From Gracilaria vermiculophylla (taxonomy: Eukaryota > Rhodophyta > Florideophyceae > Gracilariales > Gracilariaceae), in NCBI GenBank assembly GCA_019155205.2, contig JAHNZQ020000010.1:542518-578727 (forward strand): DNA of 36,210 bases. The letters run 5' to 3'. This document shows positions 30,486 to 36,210 of the stretch, piece by piece; position 1 is the stretch's first letter; each line of letters opens with the position of its first letter. A program made the position numbers and the translations under genes. The notes under the pieces are model-generated. The model made no database searches. It was not told the DNA's origin and saw only the letters and a program-made list of their open reading frames with translations.

Positions 30486-31287
30486 CGTTCAAAGGTAGCA
30501 CTTTGGGGACTCATACTCATAGGAAGTCCAGAAAGCGAGAGCATTTCTACGGAGAACTATGAGAACGCTCGCGTGTAAGGGTGGCTCAGTGATTTTGTAA
30601 ATTGTTGGATATCTTTTAATGGTGCACGAGTGCAGTGGACGTCGGACACGTGTGGGGCTGAGAATCTGTGCAACGGCGCCTGTCCCAATTTTGGTTGATT
30701 TACAGTAGTTCTCGCAGCGTGCGGTACTGCCCTGCGATGAGGTCGTATTTAGGAGCCATTTCGTCGCCTTCTCCTTCTCTATTGAAAAGCCACCCTTGTT
30801 CTGGCTCTATATTTGACCGCCTTGTGGAGGCTCGACTATATATTGGAGGTGCACCGTAATGTATCCGGCTCTTCTACCCAGCTCGCGTCAACGAGGAGTT
30901 AAGAGTCCATCGCGTTAAATTGATTCTCCGTTTATTGGATAATACTTTACTCCGCCCCAGTACTTGAGTTTTCTTATCCTTTTCCTTTTTCTCTAACTCT
31001 CATCATTGCTTTGCGTTCCCCCTTTTGCCCTCTTTGCCACCCTTCGCTGGATCTGTCCCCCTATAGCCTCGACCCACTCGGGTCTCCCTTCTTGTGCTCC
31101 TTTGTTCCAAAATCTTCTCACCCGTTCTTTGCAAGGACCTCCCACACTTCTTTAACCTCTGCAGGTTGAGCCAGACACCTCCTGTTGGGCTTCCAACCTG
31201 AGACTCTGGCGAAGCATAGGGCTCCATTCAGCTGAGCCTACCTCTTTCAGAAAGCAAGGTTTCGAGCTGCCTTGGTGGCTTTCCCTC
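30486..31287 (-). pseudogene. gag: Gyp-3 Gag middle region, fragmented
   Basis: Lies between the capsid and knuckle of Gyp-3. Short minus-strand frames are basic and low in complexity (for example RETRVGRGYRGTDPAKGGKE near 31060). I see no domain; assigned to gag by position only. Confidence 0.45.
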
Positions 31288-32400
31288 TCAGGTTTTGCAC
31301 CAAACCAATGTTTTGATTGCGGGGTTCCATTCAGCAATGGACATGGTACTTCGCTCAGTAGCGAGATAGACGTTACCACAAAGGTAAAAAGCGTTGTTAA
31401 GGCGTACCGAATAGTCGGTTTCCATCTCTTCTTCTTTTTGACGGGTGTCTCGCAGAGAGAAGATGGCAGAATCAATCACCTGGTTCGTGGCATAGAAACG
31501 CAGCAGTTTCTGCACTGCTTCCGGCAAGCAACCAAGCCCTCATTCGGAGGCTCGGCTTGAACCTCTGACAGAGTTGTAATAGTCTTAAGGCATCCCCCGT
31601 TCGAAATAAGGCAAAATAACGAAGGTTTGCTCCTCGAGCATCCCGAGGAAATCGGGTTGGGCGACGAATCGCGCCAAAAACTCCAGTACCATTACTGGGT
31701 CTTCTCCAGAAAAGGTCAGGTTACGCAATGTGGGTTGCATTCTATAGATGCTTTCCCACACTCTCCCCGTGTCAAGGGGTGTTCTTTCCATCGAGCAATC
31801 TTTCAGCCGATAGTACCTGTAATACAGAAGCTTCCGATATATCGGGTTTTTCGGCTGCAACTTTTTGAGATAAAGGAGCCTCCTGCTGTTTGTGCGTGCC
31901 CAAATGACACCAGCAGTAGCCGATGACCGCTTGGAGCGAGGTGAGCGACTCTTTCAGTCCTCAGCATCAGACTCCGAGCTTAGAACCTTCCGTACCACTC
32001 GGTAAAGAACTCGACGAAGTCATGAAGTCATCAAACTGGGCATGCTTGTGCTCTTTTTAATTTCGGCTACGGCAGTTCATCTGGCTTTCTCTCTGAGCAT
32101 CTCGTTGAAAGACTGCAGCTGGTACAGCCGGGACAGCTAGGTCCGTCAGAAGTGCGTTTTCCAAGGCCTCGAGACGGGATCGAATGCGGTTGAACTGGTT
32201 CTCAACCCCTTCTACGAAGATAGCAGATCCACCGAAGCACTCCAGTTTGGTTGTAACATCTGCCCTCCGAAGACCAAATTCCTCGACCACTTCCCGTACG
32301 GGATAGGCCTCAACAACCCTTGCGGGGTGGCAAACGTCCTCGAAACGGTTTCGTGGGCAGCTCGTAAAGCGCGGAACGGTCCTAAAAGGTCCCCGACCTG
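31288..32400 (-). pseudogene. gag: Gyp-3 Gag, coiled-coil and capsid region
   Basis: Minus strand. An N-terminal frame (32290-32057) with NQFNRIRSRLEALENALLTD looks like a short coiled coil. The capsid follows: RNLTFSGEDPVMVLEFLARF (about 31730), matching F.GE.P...L.FL..F, then EAVQKLLRFYATNQVIDSAI (31520-31460), matching AV..LL.TYAT..VI, and EEMETDYSVRLNNAFYLCGN for the E..F..RL..A stretch. Frame changes and a stop separate the three pieces. This is the same capsid type as Gyp-2, but a different family. Confidence 0.8.
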
Positions 32401-32754
32401 GGAAACTTTAACAGTACCAGGTGCTGTTTGGGCGACCGCTTCCGCAGGAATCGCTGTAGACGGTCCAGGACCGGGTGTCAGACTATCCAGCAGAGCTTGG
32501 TAGAGGTATCAGTTTTCCAATCCATGGCACATAGATTTGAGAGCCTCCGCGGCTAGAATCGATCCAGATCAGATCGGGATCCGTGAAGGCAATCAGTTAC
32601 CCGTTTGATCACCACCTTGGTAGGGGTGACTGCAAGTGATTACAGGCTCCGTCTTAGATAGATTCTTCGACATTGTAAAGCCGTAGAAACTATAAAACGA
32701 ATGAGATCTTCCGCAAACAAATCCTCAAAGTGGAAACATAAGTTCAAGTGATGT
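32401..32754 (-). other. Gyp-3 5' leader
   Basis: Between the primer-binding site and the recognisable gag. No convincing frame seen. It may hold the gag start and packaging sequences of the element. Confidence 0.4.
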
Positions 32755-32774
32755 TTCTAAGCCGGGAGTTCACT
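32755..32774 (-). promoter_or_regulatory. Gyp-3 primer-binding-like site
   Basis: Read on the minus strand directly after the 5' LTR: AGTGAACTCCCGGCTTAGAA. It matches 15 of 20 positions of the sequence just after LTR-A3 (36190 onward, ACTGGTCTCCCGACTTAAAA). Position and conservation argue for the tRNA primer site. The A3 version begins TGG two bases after the LTR, as expected for a CCA-ended tRNA. Confidence 0.72.
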
Positions 32775-33534
32775 TGTAATGCAACAGCACTCTAGCGATA
32801 AAATCACACAAGGAGCATCTGAATCTTCCTCTGCAGAGGTAGTTCGGCGGTAGAGCCCTCTTTAGGGAACAATACGAAAATGTCCGATGTAGGAGCGAAA
32901 CTTCCCTGGCAGCGCTTGGCGAAAGAGGCAAAAGAAAGATCACCGCTAGTTGGTTGTATGAGTGTGCGGTGCATCCGTGGAGGAAAGAGATGGGAAATGA
33001 AAGGGGAGCGTGAATCGCTAGATCCACAAGGTGAAGGATGTACCACCAAGGCGTGAAAAAGGGAAGTAGTCGTAGATCAAACAAAGGCGAGCGGTAAAGA
33101 TTATTGTACAAGAACCAATCACAGTGAGACTGGTAGCAACCCAAGTATGAGCGCTCTCAGCGAACGAGGTGAATAAGCAACCGTACGCTGCAGGGTATTC
33201 CTCGTGAGAAGGAGATACCGACGTAGGTGGAAGGCTCAGAGTCAGAACCGTGGTTACCTTTTACTAAGGGCTGCGATAACGCCGGTGCCCCATTAAGTAC
33301 TGGAGCGCTAATTATATAAATAGGGAAATTCATAATAAATAAATACCCGGCCACTTGGGCCACCAACCGTGTACTGTCCCAGGCACTGGTCTTACAGGGA
33401 ATTCCCCGTGCCACACGTGTAGGATTTTTCCCACCGGCCGCATGTGCCGGACGTAGCCCTATTAGCCTTCTAACGCGTGTTCCTCGGTAAAAGTCCGTAT
33501 ATGTGATTACCCCCGAAAACGGGCGTGCACTTCA
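32775..33534 (-). repeat. LTR-B4, 5' LTR of Gyp-3
   Basis: 760 bp, minus orientation, beginning TGAAGTGCACGCCCG (33534) and ending GTTGCATTACA (32775). It is the longest family-B copy and is followed by the primer-binding-like site, which makes it a 5' LTR. Its own flanks (ATATA at the outer side, TCACT at the inner side) do not match, as expected for one LTR of a two-LTR element. Confidence 0.88.
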
Positions 33535-33539
33535 ATATA

Positions 33540-34281
33540 TATTGAAGGTGTTCCCTGATTTGTCCGTTCTCACATGTTGAGAGCTGCTATACCTGCTACG
33601 TGCATTAAGTCCTGCAGATTGGAGTACAGGCCTTCGATGTAGATTGAGACGAGAGTCTCTTCATCATCGTTTCGTCCTGTGCCGGTCATGAGACTTTCAA
33701 ATAGATGGCTATCTTCTCGTAGTGATTTTGATTCATCTCGGCAAATAGTCATGAGCTGTCTGATGAGGTTGTCTGTTATCGCTGGAGATTCGAAATGGTG
33801 CAGGTCATTGACGTAGATTGCTTTCGATTTTAATCCTTGTTGGTTTTTCTCGGCCAATTGGCGATGATAACCGCCCAGTGGTGGTCAACAGTGCCAGAAG
33901 GCAGCGCATCTACGGCACATCGTTGGCTGATAGGATTGTTTCGGCCTTTCCAAGAAACTCAAACGGAAGTTTGATAGCATTTGGGTCCGTTTCTCAAAAT
34001 AACGGCATCGTCCAAATACGAGGAGGTGCTCCACGAAATTCCATCGTATCCTCAGAGCCACTCTTTCCTGCAACTGACATGGATATAATTGAAAGCGTAG
34101 CGGCTATGTGGCAGTTCGCAGTCTCTATTTGTTTCATGATGCTATCAAGATCTCTTTTCACATAGCTCAATCTTCTCTTGAACTTCTCACATTGATTCAA
34201 ATCCAAAGATGTGGCATCAACAGATTCATGCTTGTAATACTCCTCTTTCAACTTCAGAAACGAAATCGATAGCGACCGCAT
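33540..34281 (-). pseudogene. gag: Gyp-4 Gag, N-terminal and capsid part
   Basis: Minus strand. The frame starts MRSLSISFLKLKEEYYKH at 34281, followed by a helical segment (FKRRLSYVKRDLDSIMKQIE). After a frame change at about 33994 come VDHHWAVIIANWPRKTNK and then YVNDLHHFESPAITDNLIRQ and VSIYIEGLYSNLQDLM, which fits the F..GL.....I... end of a gag capsid. A stop follows NM near 33567. The frame then runs GTPSIY to 33540, where Gyp-3 is inserted, and continues at 21019. Confidence 0.65.
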
Positions 34282-34738
34282 CTCGATCTTTTGTCTTCAA
34301 ATCAAGGCTGCAACCACATTTTGGGACGTCTCAGCCATAATAAATGTCAAGAAGATGTGAGTCGCAGAGTTAATTTAAAAACTGTTGATCAAAAGAGAGG
34401 TGAAGTCGTTCAATCAGATTCCTGACGGCCTCTCTATCGTTTAGGTAGATGACAAAAGCCCTCTTATAGTGCTTAGAGATCACCTTATTGAGCCACAAGA
34501 TTTCTAGTGTGCAAACGCTGATGCGTAGGTGTGTGTTTTACTCTATTACTTCATGGATTCCAAAACAAGATAATGTAAGACTTCAGTAAAAAAGGGGTTG
34601 ATCCATCTCTAGGTCTTGGCATACACCATACCCGGATGGGCCTAATTTAATCTACTGTGTACACCATGACACCGTGACAATTTGCGTACCAAAAGAGAGA
34701 AGCAAAAGCATTTAACCTTAATGCTGTTTGCAAGCATG
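34282..34738 (-). other. Gyp-4 leader between LTR-D and gag
   Basis: AT-rich, with no convincing frame or repeat. If LTR-D copy 2 is the 5' LTR of Gyp-4, the primer-binding site should be at its left end (34738 downward). The bases there, CATGCTTGCAAACAG on the minus strand, are not a recognisable TGG-type site. Confidence 0.4.
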
Positions 34739-35127
34739 TGATGAGTAGTGCCACGGTCTACGTGGTCGAGCTTTGAAAATGATGGCGAACTGAGCGAGTG
34801 CGATATGGTTTGCACAACTGGTACCAGAGAAAGGGTACACCTCTTGGACTCCCGCTCTCTCTAGAGTTGGTCGGTGACGCGCAAGGGGTTTCTTTTATAG
34901 GGTGTACCCAGCAGTTTGTTCCTCATTAAGCAACGAGACGCAAATCAAATCGGACAAGCCCATCTGTGTACAACGCACCGGTCGTCCAGTTAAGAAACCG
35001 GCTGGCAATGTTTAAACAGTTGCCTCGATGCATTCTGTACGTTCCCAGTTATTTCCCTAACGCTGGACGTAACTAGATTGCACAGCCATTTGCCAAAAAG
35101 ATGACGTACATAGAGCATGTTTCAACA
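34739..35127 (-). repeat. LTR-D copy 2 (-)
   Basis: 389 bp, minus orientation, beginning TGTTGAAACATGCTC (35127) and ending ACTACTCATCA (34739). It is homologous over its whole length with the plus-strand copy at 19132-19523. A promoter-like TATAAAAG lies at 34892-34899, then AACCCCTTGCGCG. It has an integrase tail with a polypurine tract on one side and a gag on the other, so it looks like a 3' LTR and a 5' LTR at the same time. Confidence 0.82.
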
Positions 35128-35140
35128 GCGCCCCATTATT
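35128..35140 (-). promoter_or_regulatory. Polypurine tract before LTR-D copy 2
   Basis: Minus-strand AATAATGGGGCGC directly against the TG of the LTR. This is the expected place for a plus-strand primer and supports the view that this LTR closes the element encoding the chromodomain at 35225-35380. Confidence 0.7.
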
Positions 35141-35159
35141 TCACAACCAAAAGGTGAAG

Positions 35160-35635
35160 GCATCTGTTCAGAGAGAACTTGCGAGTATGCTTTTCCGCTT
35201 TGCGCCTTTCTTTACGACGTCCGACAAGTATTCTTGTATAAGGTCAAAGACAACTTCAATCAGCGAATCGTATGATACCCAGTCAGTTTCATCTGCGTCA
35301 AAACCGTGCTACTTGACTTTTAGTTCGATTTCGCCCTGACTATGACGAATTTCAAGGAATTTGTCTACAACTAGAAGCTCGCCCGACTCGTATGCAAGAT
35401 GGTTTAGAGCTTCCGTTGTAACATCAAAGTCCTTGATGCAGAAAAACATGAGCATAATTCCGTGAAACTTCTGTTGTTTTCCGTCAAGGAGGCTTTCGAC
35501 CAAGAATATGTATTTGGTTCTGCATTCAACAGCTCGAAACGGTCCTTGCTATTTCAACGACGTTTAGCGGGTGCGCATCCGTTGCGGTATGCCATGCGGG
35601 ACGTAGTCACCCGCTCTGAAGATGATAGCGCGCAT
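35160..35635 (-). pseudogene. pol: Integrase C-terminus with chromodomain (Gyp-4 type)
   Basis: Minus strand. The first part reads AIIFRAGDYV, RTRT-like sequence, QGPFRAVECRTKYIFLVESL and LDGKQQKFHGIMLMFF, the GPY/F module and following strand of Ty3 integrase. The chromodomain is at 35380-35225: GELLVVDKFLEIRHSQGEIE, LKVK, a TAG (35309-35311), HGFDADETDWVSYDSLIEVV and FDLIQEYL. Only the tail of integrase is in the window, because LTR-A3 interrupts the gene at 35635. Confidence 0.87.
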
Positions 35636-36189
35636 TGTAGTACAGTGGCTCCTACGGAAATATGGTGGTTTGGCCTTAAGGTATAATATTTCTAAGGAGG
35701 GTTCGTAATTTATTAGCTGGGCCACGTGGTGCATAATCTCGCCCGGGTGCGCTACAGTATCCTTAAGGTACGGTAGAATTTAGTACTTATTTAAGATATT
35801 TTATGCAGGTAATTAGCACAGTAGTGCGACCTGCCGAGGCGGGCTCCCGGCTTCATATTTAAGCTGCCGGTTGAGCTCCACCTCTTGGGAAGTAAAGACA
35901 AGCACCCTTGAGTCTTCTTCTACATTTTCCGGTTGGAGACTCTTGTCTATTCACGCAGGTTTCTAAGCCGCCGATCCCCAGGTCGCATCGTAGCAGCGCC
36001 TGTAGGAGCATTGTCCGCCCAGTGAACCTCCCCCTCCGCTTGGTGTTTGCGGATCCCTTTCAGAATTCCCCCGGCTCGCGACGGCGGATACCGGAGACCA
36101 CCTTTAGGAATACGCGCCTTTGGAGTCACCAAAAACTCCTAACGGACGTTGTGCTTTACTACCTCGACAGGAGGGCTGACAGTACCACA
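35636..36189 (+). repeat. LTR-A3, probable 5' LTR of an element leaving the window
   Basis: 554 bp, beginning TGTAGTACAGTGGC and ending GACAGTACCACA, close to LTR-A1. The flanks CGCAT (35631-35635) and ACTGG (36190-36194) do not match, so it is not a solo LTR like A1 and A2. The sequence after it resembles a primer-binding site. It is inserted in the minus-strand integrase gene to its left. Confidence 0.88.
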
Positions 36190-36210
36190 ACTGGTCTCCC
36201 GACTTAAAAG
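36190..36210 (+). promoter_or_regulatory. Primer-binding-like site after LTR-A3
   Basis: TGGTCTCCCGACT starts two bases after the LTR end. A tRNA ending in GTCGGGAGACCA would pair with it. The related Gyp-3 site (32755-32774) occupies the same position after a different LTR family. The internal region of this element lies beyond the window. Confidence 0.7.

Larger units (their letters stand above)
21020..33534 (-). mobile_element. Gyp-3, full LTR-to-LTR Ty3/gypsy element nested in Gyp-4 gag
   Basis: Minus-strand element with a 5' LTR (32775-33534), gag, protease, RT, RNase H, integrase, a distant chromodomain, a 2.3-kb 3' tract and a 3' LTR (21020-22256, itself split by LTR-A2). Flanking pentamers are ATATA (33535-33539) and ATAGA (21015-21019), 4 of 5. 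Removing the element plus one pentamer joins Gyp-4 gag in frame. Without LTR-A2 the element is about 11.96 kb. That is long for Ty3/gypsy, mainly because of the tract between the integrase C-terminus and the 3' LTR. The two LTRs are clearly diverged, so it is old. Confidence 0.82.

Noticed and set aside
1..36210. CRISPR array, bacterial operon, integron or prophage
   Set aside because: No regular short repeats with spacers, no ribosome-binding-site-led gene series, and every recognised gene is a eukaryotic transposon gene.
1..36210. tRNA or rRNA genes
   Set aside because: No cloverleaf with matching A and B boxes and no rRNA-like conserved stretch was recognised by eye. A covariance-model scan would settle this.

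Overview
This window is eukaryotic and is almost entirely transposable-element sequence. I see no bacterial-style gene or operon, tRNA, rRNA or CRISPR array. The host is not certain. The reverse transcriptase and gag fingerprints (PTRVLHG, CLWPPH followed by RHFL) and chromodomains of the RWYG type recall Ty3/gypsy elements of oomycetes and related protists or fungi. A TTTCAG splice acceptor and an AATAAA signal in an AT-rich stretch show that the host has introns and polyadenylated genes. Every transposon gene here is broken by stops or frameshifts, so this is a relic region, not an active one.

Layout. 1-1625: AT-rich, no gene seen. 1626-3620: first copy of an unclassified repeat (Rep-F), split by a Tc1/mariner element (1835-3115) with a decayed DD34E transposase. 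3858-9766: Gyp-1, a chromodomain Ty3/gypsy element with two 166-bp LTRs, a polypurine tract and all pol domains; its integrase core is split by a second Rep-F copy (7751-8498). 9767-12460: AT-rich DNA with a probable host terminal exon plus poly(A) signal and a GC-rich island with hairpins.

12.46-36.2 kb is a nest of several retroelements. Gyp-2 (+) runs from gag (about 12.5 kb) to RNase H (about 19.1 kb) and is split by three solo LTRs: LTR-B1 in gag, LTR-B2 in RT and LTR-A1 in RNase H. It ends against LTR-D (+). Gyp-4 (-) supplies RT (19.52 kb), protease, gag, an LTR-D (34.74-35.13 kb) and, on the far side of that LTR, an integrase tail with chromodomain. Gyp-3 (-, 21020-33534) is a whole LTR-to-LTR element inserted in the gag of Gyp-4. 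Its own 3' LTR carries a solo LTR-A2. A further LTR-A (35636-36189), followed by a primer-binding-like site, is probably the 5' LTR of an element that continues past the right edge.

Relative age can be read from the nesting: Gyp-4 before Gyp-3 before LTR-A2; Gyp-2 before LTR-B1, LTR-B2 and LTR-A1. Removing each insertion plus one target-site copy restores the host reading frame at most junctions, which is the strongest support for these boundaries. The least conventional feature is the 2.3-kb tract at the 3' end of Gyp-3, which holds a decayed frame running opposite to gag-pol (22314-24100). Next is the place where an LTR-D end abuts the middle of the Gyp-4 RT in inverted orientation (19523/19524).
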